The notes: generated by a model not told the origin, from the letters alone. A DNA stretch of 64,000 bases from Psettodes erumei (GCA_016785225.1 JAFBJZ010000660.1:496001-560000); one strand, 5' to 3'; numbered from the stretch's first letter, positions 12,525 through 25,973 are shown. Numbers and translations: made by a program.

Positions 12525-14099
12525 GCAATGCGGAAATAAGGACAATGAAATGAAAATATTATTTGTTTCATTATTTATTGTGTTAAGTGTGTACATGTCA
12601 GTTGGAGTGTTTGGGAAGCGATGATGTCACACCTCCACTTTATACAAACCTATTGTTGTTTTTTGTAATGTGCATGTGCCTGAAACAACAACTGTTTCCA
12701 TTCTTTGTGCTACGATCTGATAACAAACTGCTGGCTGTAAATTCATAGTTATATAGATCCTCTCATCTAACTTTTAGCAAGAAAGCAAAGTATATGTTGG
12801 ACTTTTCCTTTATGCTCTCAATTTTGTTCAGTATGTTTAGTCCAATATTTCAGAAATTAAAATTAGAGTGGGGTTATCTTAATCCTCATCTCTGAATATC
12901 AATCTCAATCCATCAAGTTCACCCACAATCCCCCCCTTGCTGATCCTCCGCTCACATGGCTCACCCCAACCCTGCCTCTTATGCAAGGCCCCATCCTCCT
13001 CATTGACATGATCTCTCCATTCATCTGCCAGAGCGTTTCCTGTGCAGTGGGTGATGGGGGGTCAGCAGTTTGATAAACCCATAAAAGGCCCCCATGTTAG
13101 CCCATGAAGGCCCGGGATGGCCTCTGTCACCCATTCCCACAGCCCGCCTGTCTGTCAGCTCCCCTGACTGACAACGCCCTGTCACCCCACACCCTGACTC
13201 TCACTCCCACTCCAAATACACCCCCCCACAAACCCCCCCACACACATTAAAAATCATTCTGTCTGGTCTGCCACTCATTGATATGACTGACAAAAGCACA
13301 CACTCTTGCCGCTTGTCAGTCCACCAGTGGGGGAAGAGGGGAAGAGAGGGTGCAGGCACAGTGCCCAGTGACTCCACCTTGTCCAGTCATGAATAGGGTT
13401 TCTCTTTCTGTATCGTCCTCTGGCCTGCCAGATTCTTTGAAAAGGAAGAATGCACCATGCTAAATCTGCCCACAAAGGACGGTAGGCAGCGTGAAAGGTG
13501 TGCTGCCACCCTCCTCCAAGCACAATGACACAGATGCTCCTGGCAGGAGTCGAGGAGCACAGCCGCGTGCCCTACAACATCACAGGATATTAGGTATTTG
13601 GAACCAATTTGGCTACTGAGTATAAGGCTCTGATGTGTTTTTAAACTTTTCACTTCTAATTAAGGAGCACAAGTTGGATGAAAAAGTGATCTCATTTTCA
13701 GTAATGGCTCAAGGGAGAGATGGAAGCTCATACCAAGGAGTTGCCCATTGCAGACACAGACTGTGTTCCTCTGGAGGGGGTTTGGGGTTTTGGTGATTTA
13801 CTGAGAGACTAGTTCAATAATTGAGCTATTTATTTACTTTAGAAAGTCTGACTGTTTGAATTTTGGAACGGACTCATCTCTGTCTCAACACCACTTTGCA
13901 GCCCTCTAACTTAGCATTTTGTTCCATTGATTTTAAACTTTCTGCATCTTGCCACATGTTAAGTGCACTATTTATGAAACCTTTTCATTTGGCTTGCATG
14001 TACTGTATGTGGCAGAGAAGCACTGTGAATAACACCCTGAAACTGATATGGTTTGCATGCAACTGTACTGTATTTGGCATAAAAAATGTTGAGACAAAA
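12525..14099. other. Noncoding intergenic DNA
   Basis: No gene or RNA gene is seen. A C-rich stretch lies near 13200-13250. The sequence becomes AT-rich towards the minisatellite on its right. Confidence 0.5.
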
Positions 14100-15285
14100 G
14101 AATGTAATAGTCTAGTAAGCCATAGAAATACATTTTTAAAAAACTGTCATAGTAAAAAAGTCATAGTTTTTTGTCATTGTTTTGAATTTGAATTTGAATA
14201 CTATACTGTTTTTTTTCCTGTGACATTTTTCACAATGTTTTTAATGCCTTACTACACTATGCCATTTTCCAACCCTAACCCTAACCCTAAGTTTTTATTC
14301 CTAGCGTATTTTGAATACTGGAAAAAATGACATTTTATACAACTGAAACAATGTCATATTTTTTCAGGTTTTATGACATACTATATCCTGCTGCTTTTTA
14401 GTGTTTTTTGACAATAATACTATGAGTCATAGTATTGTCATAAAATGTAACCGTATGTCATAAAAGTACAAAAATACATCATATTGTGTCATCAAAACAA
14501 AAAATATCATTGTATCATAAAGCAGCAAAACACCACAAAAAATGTCATAGTATAGTAAGGCATCTAAATCATGGTGTAAAATCTCAAATTATAATGAGAC
14601 ATCAAACTGTCACAAAAAATCAAAAGGCAAAAGAAAGCATAAAACATCATAGTGCAATAAGGCATCAGAACAGCATGAAAAACATTGCAGTATAATACGA
14701 CTTTAAAAATACATGAAAAATTTAGGCATAAAAATTGTGCAAAAAATCTAAAATGTGGTTAAAAACATCACAGTGTAATAAGGCATCAAAAACATCTTAA
14801 GCGTTATAGTGTAATAAGGCATTGAAATGTAATGGAAAAAAGTCGCAATGTAATGAGGCATCCAAATATCATGAATAATGTCAAAGTATAATCAGGGAAC
14901 AAAATGTCATAAAACATGTCTAAGTATATGAAAACATAAAAACATCACAACAAACGTCAAAGTATAGTAAGGCATCACAACATCATGAAAAAGTCATAGT
15001 TTAATGAGGCATCAAAATTTCATGAATAATGTCAAAGGATAGTAAGGCATCAAAACATAACACATAGAAGTAAGACATTGAAAGCATGGTTTTAAAAAAA
15101 ATCATAGGAATGCCAAGGATCAAATCATCATTAAAAACCTGGTGTAAGTCGTCATAGTGTAGTAAGCCATCAAAACATTATAACAAATGTCATAGTGCAG
15201 TAAGGCTTAAAAGACATGGTGAAAATACTACATAGTATAATAAGGCATCAAAAACAGCATTAAAAATGTCAGTGTAATGAGGCAG
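14100..15285 (+). repeat. AT-rich degenerate minisatellite, ~38-bp unit
   Basis: The phrase GTCATAGTATAATAAGGCAT followed by CAAAACATCATGAAAAAT recurs with substitutions and small indels. The GGCAT landmark falls at roughly 36-39-bp steps, for example 14781, 14818, 14857 and again 14971, 15008, 15046. The left part (14100-14500) is more eroded than the right. A chance frame at 14486-14695 reads through several units and is not a gene. Confidence 0.85.
14271..14290. repeat. Short interstitial telomeric run
   Basis: Three tandem AACCCT units plus AA, the vertebrate telomere hexamer, lie inside the eroded left end of the AT-rich minisatellite. Confidence 0.7.
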
Positions 15286-15442
15286 CAGCACCAGACACAT
15301 GTGAGTGTGATGGAAAGTCGCCTTAGCCGGCCAGAAACTCCGCTCATCCAGTCTGCAGCCAAGGAGAATCAAGAGGAAAGTTATGGGAGGGAGAGAGGGG
15401 GCTTTCTGTCAGAATATGAGATAATCTGAAGGGGCAACGTCA

Positions 15443-15443
<1 letters not shown>

Positions 15444-15480
<37 letters not shown>
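15444..15480. repeat. (AC)n microsatellite
   Basis: About 18 uninterrupted AC units. Confidence 0.95.
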
Positions 15481-15483
<3 letters not shown>

Positions 15484-18400
15484 TAATCCAGTGGAAAAAA
15501 CACAGGGAGAAATATGTACTTTGGAAAAGCCGCATGGGGTGCTATCTTAAAACAATAATTTATATGTCTCTCCCTGCAAAGGAGAATGTGTCTACTTGGT
15601 GCTGGTAATTTCCACAAGGAGGACAACCTGGTTCCAGTGTTGGGGGGAGGCGGGGATAATACAGGACATGCATGACTAGCTCTGTCTCCGTATGTCTTTT
15701 CTCCATCTCACTCCATCTGTCAATCCAGTGACAGCAATTACTATTATCATTTTTGTATTGGAAAAACAGTCGTGCCTGAAACAAAATGTAAAATACGCTG
15801 CAACGTCTTTAATCTAATTTGGATTCAACGGCTGTTTTCCAGTCTTAATCCACTTCTCACCTCTGCACCCAACCCGTAAACCCGACCTGATCACTCCTCT
15901 CCTCCCTCCCTCGCTTCCCGTCACTGTGTCCTGTGTGGTAAAACTGGCACCGGGCTCCGAGAGCTTTCCTGCACAGACGTTTTTGATTCAAGCACTGGAG
16001 TTTCGTGGGTTCTCTGCATGTGTGGCGTAGACCATCTTCTTCCTTGGTCTGTTTACTGAACAGTAAAACCCGGAGGCCACAGACCCGACGTGGGCTCATT
16101 CTGAGGCTCATTCCCACCAGAAAGGAACCCATTTTATGAAGAATAACACTAATAACGTGACCAGAGCCCAAAACACTTCCTTTCCCGCAGCATTGCGGAT
16201 CAGGTTATTGTTGTATTATTCTTCATATTACAGTATTGGCTGCCAGAGTGCCTCCTAAACACTAACCCAAGACTATCCAGTGCTTTTTCAAAGTGGTGCA
16301 CTTAAGAACCTCAAGCTAATACCAACAGTTAGAATTTATTCTAACCGGCTGAAAAAGCATGTTGAGGTCCTTTTTAAGGGTTTGCAAGTGAAATTACTCT
16401 CAGGAAACAGACGATATGGAGGGAACAAACTAGAAAGCATATGGAGTAATACGACTGGTGAGTAATAGAAAAAGAGCAAAAAGAAGTATAGGATGTAGAA
16501 GGTGAGAGAAGCTGAGTGAAAGAGATGAGAAGTGGAAGAAAAAGAGGAAGGAAAGGCCTGGTTTTCTTTTCCCTAACTCTGGATTCCTGGATAATGACTG
16601 TAATGGTGCTGAGCCTCAATTCGCCAAATGAAACAAGAGGCCCAGCCAGCCCGGTGATGTTTATTTCTCTCCATTTTTCATCTTTCCCTTTTTTTTTCAT
16701 TTGTGACATAAAAACCATATATACACAATCTGTATTTAATTTGTATGGCAGCTCACTGTTTTCTTCCATTTTTCTCATCTGCTACCCTCTATTTTTTCTT
16801 GCACATTCAGCAAAGTCCTCTGGCCAAAGCAGGGATGTGTGGCTTGTGAACCAGCAAAGGGGATATTTTCTGAGAAATCCCCTCTGCCAGCAACTTTCTT
16901 CGCTGCGGCCTCATATGCTGACCTGAGCAAGTGTCTGTTGAATCACCGCTTTGGTCCACGCCGTCTTTGTTTAGCAGTCACGCCAAAGTTTCTAGAGCAA
17001 GGTCAAAGAAAAGAAGAGAGTGAAATCTTTCTATTTGATGTGGCTGCAGTTTGACCTGGATGAGTGCTGGTATGAGGGAATAGTCAGTGAATCCCCGATC
17101 ATGCATCATCAAAGTCAGCAATAAACTAGCAGAGAACACTTTAAGCCTGCACACTCACGCACATCCAACACCCCCGGTAGTGTGGAACAGTTTGTGTTCT
17201 GTGAGACTGATCATCTCTGCGAGCCGCTGATGGGCCCCGATCCAGCAGCCACAGTGGCTGGATGAGAGCAGGCCAGGCTGCATGCCATGGGGGATTTCTG
17301 GGATCAGTGAATCTCTCCTTCTATCTCCGTAGGGCTCGGAGGCTCCGGCTTTCGGAGCGAGCATGATTTCTGGCCACAGTCCTTATTTGGTTCGATTTAC
17401 GGGCGCCATGTAGCGACCGCAAAGTCAAAACCCAGACATGAATTCTCTCGCTGCATAATTCTGTCCAAGCGAACCACATCAACCAAAGTATTTAATACAG
17501 TTGTGGTTTATATTGATGTATTGGCTGTTACCTGAACTCACAGTACTCCACATCATTGTCAAGCCTGTTTTTGAGGGCAAAGTCACAATTACAGCATTAT
17601 TTACTGCATGTATTCGGTAGAAACTTAAAATAATGATAATAAAATCCACTCACAATGGGGTCATATTCCTTTCGAAGTGTGTTTACAGCCTAAATGTGGC
17701 TGCTATGAACACTATACTCACCTTGTACGGAATAAATTCACAGGGGTGGTCATCAAACTGTATATGCAGTCAGCAAAAATGCTGTTACACCTCTTTTCCC
17801 CAACTGTATAGCTGTTATCCCACCCACACAGCAGCTCCCCCAGTAGACACACCCTCTCCTACTGTTGTCCAAATCAGGCAGTTTGACAGCCTGTGCCCAC
17901 TTTTTTTGACAGAAATAAAAATATTTGTTCAGTTAAGTGTTTCTGCAAATGGCTCAACAGTCTCATGGGCTGTCGGGCAACTGGAGTTCACATGGTCTGG
18001 TCCATAGCGATGGTCTGATTTCAGTCCTGCGATCTCATTTCTCAGAGGAAGCGAAAAAGACATCAGTTGCACATTCTGCACATGCATCTGAAGGGCAGCA
18101 GAAGCTGGTTGAGGTTTCATCCTCCAAACCAAATAGTGGCCCCATGGCACGCAGCGCCTCCCCTCTGAACCCCATAGCTCCCCGGCCCGCTGCCTTTATC
18201 AGTCCTGCGCATGGACGTCTGACTGCACCAGTTGAGCTGAGACAAGACGCATGAAACATTTCTGACATTTCTCGAATGTGTGGCTAATCAGGAATGGCTG
18301 CTCATGTGTGGAGGATTCTCTAACTGGGGGACATGAGGGAGAAAAAGTTGGAGGTGATGCTATACAGCTGTATAACACTTTGAGGGTAGAGCATAGAGTC

Positions 18401-19154
18401 CTGCAAAGGATTGGCTGATGATTTATATATTTTGATAGGTTTGTAGCCTGTTCACATCGAGGTAATTTTATCAAAATATTAGCATGTGGGTCAAACATGC
18501 ACTGACTACATAAATCCACATACTCTGTATATCATTTCTCAAAATTTGGTTTAACAAAACACTTTTGGCCACTTTGACAACTTACATTATAAGTACTTAC
18601 TTCAAGCCCTAACCATAAAAACAATTGTGACTAGTGGGGCAAAATTGCTTATTAAGATATTATAGGCTATTAGGAGAAAAGATTATACACTTTATGCACT
18701 TTTAGCTATGTTGAAGGGCTGACTGCATGTTTGAGTATAAAACAGGTAAAAAAAAGGGAGTAAAGAGAGGAAAATGAGAGGTGACTGATGAGGTGGCGTG
18801 AATACTTGCATGCTTTTTGCCTTCACAGTAAAGCCTGTGGTAGAAGTTTCATACGGCGTCAAAAGGATTCAGTTTCCCTGCTACGACTTTTCTCGCTCCC
18901 AGTTCCCAGTTGAGCTCTGTAGCCTGCATTGGCCATAAATATCAGTGTTTTTATAATCTTAATTATGGAGACATTTTCTGTTCTCCTCCATGGGCCAGCT
19001 CCCCCTCAGACCCAGCAGGCTGCCACGACGATGCCAAGCACGCCCCTGCACAACAACAGCAGCATTCAACAGGGAAAGATTTAGAGTTGTGCAAATATTG
19101 ACTGCACTGGCTTTCAAGGGCCAGGAACGGGAGGGTTAGATGTTTAGGGGGCGG
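15481..19154. other. Noncoding intergenic DNA
   Basis: No gene is seen. The longest frames (16374-16778 minus, 16516-16926 plus) are low-complexity complements of one another and show no domain. Confidence 0.5.
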
Positions 19155-19687
19155 TGTCGCAACTCTCACCTCTACCTGTTCTAAGTGTCCTGGAAATATA
19201 CGTCCCACATCCAGTTGGAACTATAGGGGGCAGGAGACAGGAGGTCAGTGAGATGAGAATCATGACCCTGGAGCTTCCTGCTCTTCCCACCCTCCCTCTG
19301 CTCACTCTCCAAACAGCACCTGCCAACTTTTCCCACCAGTACACAGACTCCCCCCACTGTCACTCCCTCTGCAGTGTCTGTCAGCCTATCAGTGACCAGC
19401 CTGCGCCTTCTGCCACATTAACCTGTTGCTAATTTGCTCATTTACTCCTCAGTATATATACCAGTCACTTTGCCATTGCTGTTTGCCACATCATAGTTTG
19501 TGCCCATGCCTGCTGTGTTTCCCACCTGATTTGATGTATTCCTTTTTTTGTAACCTGTGCCTGGTTATCTGTTGTGAGTGAGACTGTCCTCTGCTTTCCC
19601 CAAGTTTTTGAATTACACTCACTTGTTTTGCCTCACTGATTTTTCTGCCCTGTGATTCTGCACGTGGGTCCTCTCTGATCTGCGACA
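19155..19687 (+). mobile_element. LTR-like block without target duplication
   Basis: The block starts TGTCGCA and ends TGCGACA, a perfect 7-bp inverted repeat with TG...CA ends. A TATA-like GTATATATA lies near 19452. Close to the end is 'gcacgtgggtcc', similar to 'gcatttgggtcc' in the 9324-9820 LTR, so the two may belong to related families. The flanks do not match (GGCGG before, GATTT after). It may be a solo LTR formed between different insertions, or one boundary may be wrong. Confidence 0.5.
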
Positions 19688-21298
19688 GATTTAGAGTTCT
19701 CAGAACAGACAGGGTGAGGTGGGTCGACTCCCACCACCACCAACCATCAGCTTTACTTTATTCACACTGACCAAGGTAGTATTGTAATGCCAGTGGGAAT
19801 ATGTATGAATATGCCTCAGAGAGAAAGAGATGCTCAGACCTGTGCCAGAGTAGCAGGAGGAAAGACACTGAAGGAGCACGAGGGAGGGGTAAACAGAAGA
19901 GAGACATTAATGTGGTAAAGACCTAGAGAGAGAGGCACATACACATGGTTTATATGATGAAAACATTTATCTCCCCGCACTCATTGTTTGTGTCTCCATG
20001 CCGACACAGCAGCGCTCTCCCTGGTTCACCCTTATGGTCAGACAATTGATGAATGTATAAGTTGCGTTTCAGTATTGCAGTAGGTTTAGTCAGTTTGGTC
20101 TTGTGGGTTTCAACTTAAAGGTTGACAAGATGATCAATGGGGTGGAAAACAAGAAAAAAGAAAAGTTCAGACTTACTTTGTTAAGTACCGGGGAATTCTT
20201 TTCCCCTCTTTGTGCTTCAAGCACTTATTTTAATGAAACCATCTGAGAGAGTTAGAGGGTAAATGTCTCTTTGGTTGAACTGCTGGCTGAACTCATCGAC
20301 ATCTGAAAAGTGACAAGAGGCTCCATTCAGACACTACTTTCTTGTTAAGGAGTCGCAAGTCAAAAAGGCTGTGAACCACTGGTTTAATCTTTATCGGTTC
20401 ATTGGCTTTGGGTTTGTTTTTTTTGTTTGTAATTCCCAGTAGAAAAGAAGCAATGCTAATTGTTCATTTAAAAGTTCATGTTTGAGGCTCTGGCCCGTCC
20501 ATGTTGTGGGGAATAAGTGCGTAAACTTCACACACTGACTGTTGCAAAGCAAGCAACCCATACATCCTCCTAAAGTGCACTCCATTTCGACAGTAGTATT
20601 ACAAATGCAATGAGTTTACCCTATTTTGCAAATAAACCAACTGGGTTTAAACAGTTTACTCTCTGCTACAGGTCTGCTTCCATGCAATCCAGAATGCCTA
20701 AACATATGTACACAACAACGTGATGCTCCTGAGTATTTTCCCCATGTCCAGCAGCGAGTTGGACCAGCTTGAAGCCCCATGTCAAAATGCATTTTCTATG
20801 GTCCCTTAATAACTAAGGCTAATCACTTTAACATTGTCTCTCGGGGCACAATGCCTCCGCTCATGTCCTGTATCCTAGCAAGGGGGGGGCTTAGGGAGCG
20901 GTCTGGTAGTGGTGTGTTGAATTTGGGTGACAGGGCCCCAGTGGGAGTGGGCGCCCCCCTGTCCCTTAGATAATCCCCAGGAGAAAGGGCCTGCATTTAG
21001 GGTGCGATACGTTTAATCCGGGGGGACCTTGCTCACAAAGAAGCCCGGCACTTCCTCTGGCCTGGGAGTTTCCGCTGGCCTGGGGGCCTGGCGTGGGTGC
21101 CAGTACAAACATGCGGCGATAATACACGTCCGCATTACAATGGAACAAACAACAGACATATAGACACACACAGACATGCATGGCGGACAGAGGAGTGAGC
21201 ATGGGAGAATTAAAAAAAAACAAACTCGTGAATTTGCACTGTCCTTATGGCGAGCCAAACCAAACAAGCAGCCCACGCACACGAGGGCCGGCAGGAGT

Positions 21299-21299
<1 letters not shown>

Positions 21300-21349
<50 letters not shown>
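21300..21349. repeat. (AC)25 microsatellite
   Basis: About 25 uninterrupted AC units, the longest dinucleotide repeat in the window. Confidence 0.95.
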
Positions 21350-21352
<3 letters not shown>

Positions 21353-22264
21353 TACATACTGTGGACAGAGGCAGTGTTTACATTCTGCCCCCGGGTACAA
21401 TGAAACAAAGCTTGCGTGCACTGTAGAAAGATTAGCTCAGTGAAGGACAGAAAAAGAGGGAGATCAAACAGCTCGCTGCCTACAGATCGTTTGGGATTTA
21501 CAAACAGGAAGACGGCGTCATGTAATAGCCCCTTCAGATGCTACGCGGAGTCCCGGTTCAGTCATACATACAGTAGATGTGATCAGAGGATGCTGGCAGA
21601 TGAAACATCATGCTTCAAACTGCATCCCCTGCCTGCATTTCTGTTCCTACCACAAGGGAAAATGGATATTTAAAGATGATAAAAATCTGCAAAAAAAAAA
21701 AGTGTTTTCCAAAACACTTTTTTTCCACAGAAGCAAATAATACTAACTAAGGCGGTATATAATATTTAGAGACATTCATGTAAACAGCTGAGGGATATTA
21801 TTTCATACTCTTCTGACGTGATTCCACACGAAAGTTTGGATTAGCCATTAGGAAAAAGGGGAAACCTCTTTTTCCTGATTTTCAGACTCGCTTTTCCTTC
21901 CCATAGTATTTCACGCTGACACATCCTCTTTCCTCTGTGGGTCCCGTGGCATTTTAATCTGGCCACAATATATCTGTGGAGAAGCTATGGCAGATAGCAA
22001 TCAGTGAAGAGAGGCGGGTGAGGTGGTGGTGGTGGTGGGGGGGGGTTGTTATGGAACAGAACGGAGCCACAAAAAACCCCATTTATAATTATTTACTTGC
22101 GCTTACACTGACATTTAAACTGCTTACCTGACAACAAGTGACACTTCAGCCATCACTGAAATTCCAATTCCTGTGAGTGCCTCAACTCCAACCGCATATT
22201 TTGCATTTGATACATTTTTAGTTTGTCTCGAGTGTGCACAAACAACGTATCATTTTCTAGTTCT

Positions 22265-22355
22265 AAACGTTGTGGTCATTTTGTGTCTCGTTACTGTCGT
22301 CTTCTGTCTCTCTGTGGTCTTTTTCATCTCTGGTCTCTTTATCATTACTTTGTGA
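22265..22355 (+). repeat. Degenerate ~20-bp minisatellite
   Basis: Loose repeats of a TTGTGGTCATTTTGTGTCTC-like phrase are present (GTGGTC, TGTCTC and TGGTCT words recur). This matches a simple repeat type common in teleosts. It is strongly eroded here. Confidence 0.45.
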
Positions 22356-24062
22356 CTGGATGGAAATTTTTGTTTTTCATCCGTGTATCTTTGTAACTGT
22401 TTAGTGTTTTTTTTTTTTCCACTGAGCTCTATGACTTTCATACAGTGGCGCTGACCCAGGGCCCCTCTGATCTCTCCGTCCCCTGGGCCTGTGCTAAGTA
22501 GGCCCATTCAGTAATCTCTCCGTGGTTACTATGGGGTCATACTCTCCCCACTCAGTTTTTTGGAAGTCTCTTTATTTTCCAGGGTGACAAACCCTAACCA
22601 TTTGGCACCAGCGGGGTCTAAAATGAACCATAGAGTACTTAAACCATCTCTATGACTCAGGTCTGACAGAGATAAAACTGTCCCTCCAGACCCCTTTGTT
22701 CACTGAATGCTGACCTCTGGCTAAATGGTATTTCAGCAGCAGTGTGTGGTCAGTGCAGACCTCATATTTAGTAAGAATTTATGAGCAGTGACACAATTAT
22801 ATACCAGGGAGATGTCCAAACCCTGCCATGCTGTGTCTTGCGGCATTATGGACTCATTATAAAATAGCCAGCCAGGCCAGGCCACTTGTTTTGACAGAAA
22901 GAGGTCCACCACAGCACTGGCACATGTCCTTATGTGTGGTGTCCACCAAGACTAACGACTCGTGACAGTGCCAGGTGTGTGTGTGTGTACGCGTATCTGT
23001 GTGTGTGCACATTAAGTCCGAAGGGAAGCATGCCTAATGTGGGAGAGAAACAGTGAATCCAACATGGCCACTAGCCAGCGTCAGTGTTCCCTTCGTGGAG
23101 AATTAGCCTGTCAATCCACTCTAATTCCTGAGGACACAGACTGCTCTTAGACCGAGGTTGAGTTTAAACTGGAGAGACTGACTCTCTCAACTGTTTTCTC
23201 AGGATTGGGTGCAGAAAGGCACGCTGGCTGAGTGTGTGGCAGGTCAGGCAGCACCGGAGAGCAGAGCTGCTGCGCAAACACCCATCCAGTCCAGGGTCAA
23301 GCTGACACTTTAGCGGCCTGCGTCTAGCCGGTAACTCTAACCACCGACTGCGTTTGTGCGGCCACCATGAGAAAAAAGCATCTCGAGGGGCAGGATGTTT
23401 ACCCAGCTGGATACAACTTGGATAAATACCTAAGAAATAGGTTTATGTGAGCAGGATTGAGTCTTTGTGTACCTGGAGGATTTCTCCTCCACACTTCACA
23501 CCATCTGCTGAGAGTCTGCCGCTGATCTTGCGCCACATCCTGACATACTGCCGCCACCACTCGTGTGCATTCTTGCATCATGTGGACAACTAGCACTTCC
23601 TCCCAACTTCCTGAGAAGGATATGGCATCGTTTTAGATTCTTAATACTGAGCACATGGTTGACAACGTTGCCAAAGACGCGATGATCAAACATTTTCTTG
23701 ATTGATTTCCTCAATTGGCTGTATCATATACTTTCAACACTATAAAAATACATATACTGTGTGTATATATTGTGTATCAGCCACACCCAGCAGTTCTATT
23801 TCCGCTCTAATCATGGATGTTATGAGAAAAGTAATCTTGATTCATTTTGACACTGAAGAAAATGCCTTAAAGATGCTCTCTGGTGTTTTCTTGTCAACAA
23901 AGTTTCTGCTCACATTACATCGATGTTACTCACCCAGAGTGCACTGTGTGTATCCTTACGCTCTAACAAACATGTTAAATGCATTTCCTTTCTCATAAAT
24001 TATTTGCAAATGCAAATTTTCCGTCAAAGCTTTCACCCTGAATTTCTATTTCAACGTTTACC

Positions 24063-24546
24063 TGTTATGATCCGTGTCCTTTTGGGTTTCTGTCTGGTGT
24101 GTTTTCTCCTGGTGTTGCTATCTGTTAGGGCTCCCCCTGGTGTTCTTCCCCTTTTGGTTAATCACCTGGCTAATTCCCTGCACCTGTGTCTTGTTTGCTC
24201 GTCACTCCCCGGTGTACTTAAACTCCTGCCTCACACTGCCCGGATGTCGAAACGTGACCATTTCATGCCTGAGCCGAGAACCCTGTACGCTAGCCTGATC
24301 TGTTTTTGTAGACACATTTTTGCCTGACCACCGTTTCTTGCCCTAGCCCATTGGATTTGTTCGCTGTTGCTCTGGTTTTTGACTCGGACTGTTTGACCAC
24401 GCCTCTGATTTTGCTGCCCTGGTTTTCTGACCCTGATAACAGACTTGTGACACGGATTTTTGGATTTGCGACTTTTGGATTGTTGATAATAAAGATCATT
24501 GCCAGCACACACTGTCTTGTGCCTGGTTCCTGTACTGATCATCACA
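24063..24546 (+). mobile_element. Solo LTR with perfect 5-bp duplication
   Basis: A 484-bp block begins TGTTATGATC and ends GATCATCACA, near-perfect inverted termini with one mismatch and TG...CA ends. An identical 5-bp target-site duplication, TTACC, flanks it at 24058-24062 and 24547-24551. A polyadenylation signal AATAAA lies at 24488-24493 near the 3' end, which sets + orientation and fits an R/U5 boundary. No internal coding region or partner LTR is present, so this is a solo LTR. It differs from the 9324-9820 LTR in ends and body. The frames inside it are chance. The class (Gypsy, BEL or endogenous retrovirus) is not resolved. Confidence 0.82.
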
Positions 24547-24551
24547 TTACC

Positions 24552-25284
24552 GGCTTGCCCTCTCCTTCACTGCATTTGTTGGCTAATATTTTTGTTACTT
24601 GATGCCTTACTGCCACCTGTAGATCAGTGGTACAGTGTGAAATCATTAGCTGGCAACCCGCACTTGCATGAGAGTCAACAGAGCAGGGCCCCACGCTGAA
24701 CGCTGTTCCACAGCGGTGGAAAGTGGATCTCTGATGACACTGAGCTCTTCACTGCCTGGTAATTTTTCCAGTCTTGCACAGCTCATCCAAAGCATGTTAA
24801 AACCACCAAATTCAGCTGTTGCTGCTTAACAGAGAATTAGCATTAGGAGCCCGAGCTGCTGCCATGAGGACTGTAGCCTGCGTGGTTAAAATATGCAGAT
24901 TGAAGCATGTATGTCTTGTTTTGAGACCTGAGGCCTGCCGGCTGACACCAGGACTCTCTTGGCCCAGCCGAGCCGTTCCCTGGCTGAGAGCTGCGCTGCT
25001 GTTGACACTCTGTTTGGGGGCAAGAGGCCATTCACATTTGTGTTCTGCCAGCTCATGTATCTAACACCTGTTGCCTGGTCCAGTTCAACAAGTGCAACTC
25101 AAGCACTTATCTCTGGGTGTGCAAGTGCTTTGGGAGACATAAGCTTACTACTGTATGTGTAAAAATTTACAGTTTGTGCCAGCTAGGACTCTTGTTGTCT
25201 TATTGTCCTGTTCCCAGTCTCCCACTGCCTGTGGATTCAGGGTGGTGATGTAGTCACATGCAAAGGAAAGCCACAAAGTCCAAG
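24552..25284. other. Intergenic DNA downstream of ate1
   Basis: No gene is seen between the solo LTR and the proposed ate1 polyadenylation region. Chance overlapping frames at 24819-25162 have no recognisable domain. Confidence 0.5.
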
Positions 25285-25973
25285 CAAGGAATATACATCC
25301 CCTTTATTTGGTTTGACCAAAAAAAATAACAGTGACATTATTAAAAGAAAAGCAAGTAAAGCTACAGATATAACAGGTAGAAACACTGGGAACTGTGAGT
25401 TCTTTGCTTCACATATACTCAGTGATGAGAAATGAAAACTACCTTCAAAATCACTGGACATCTAAAAAGAGAAGATGCTCTTCAAGTGGCTGACACAAAT
25501 GCAAACCATAGTCTGTTCAGCACAGAGCTGTGCCCTGTGTGTGTCTAAATACTCCTTCTATCATTACTTAAGTGTGTACAGGATTGAGGATGGTGCAAAA
25601 AAAGCGACATCAAAGTAACACTAAAGGGTCTGGTCCATGTATGACGTCAAATCAAACCAAAGGACGCACAAGAGCTAAACAGTGAGCGGATGCTGCAGAA
25701 TTCAGTCATTTAAAATTTAACCCAAAATAAAAGTAAATGAGACATCATTAATGTATGAGGCCAATGAATGAATGGGTATATAAGGTGTGTATATATACAG
25801 TAGATGACTCTTGCATTGTTTCAGCCTGTGTGGAGTGAAGCATGGTGGGACTACAGGGGCAGCAGAAAGCACTTTCTCGGACAGGGGGGCACAGACATAC
25901 AGATATAGGGAGACACGCTGTGAGGTGTGAGTTCATGTACATGAAATAGGGGCAGTGGTGTGGCGCTGTATGT
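25285..25973 (-). other. ate1: ate1 3' untranslated region (proposed)
   Basis: This segment follows the TGA stop and runs to about 20 nt past the AATAAA on the minus strand. It contains no recognisable coding sequence. Its right part has a TATATATACA-like AT patch near 25790-25800. The end point is inferred from the signal only; there is no transcript evidence. Confidence 0.5.
25303..25308 (-). promoter_or_regulatory. ate1: Candidate ate1 polyadenylation signal
   Basis: TTTATT on the + strand is AATAAA on the minus strand, about 665 nt past the stop codon. The minus-strand sequence just after it is GT-rich, as expected for a cleavage-factor site. Other weaker signals could also be used. Confidence 0.5.

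Larger units (their letters stand above)
19688..24057. other. Noncoding intergenic DNA
   Basis: No gene is seen. It holds a long (AC)n run at 21300-21349, a degenerate minisatellite at about 22265-22355, and a GGT/poly-G patch near 22020-22047. Confidence 0.5.
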
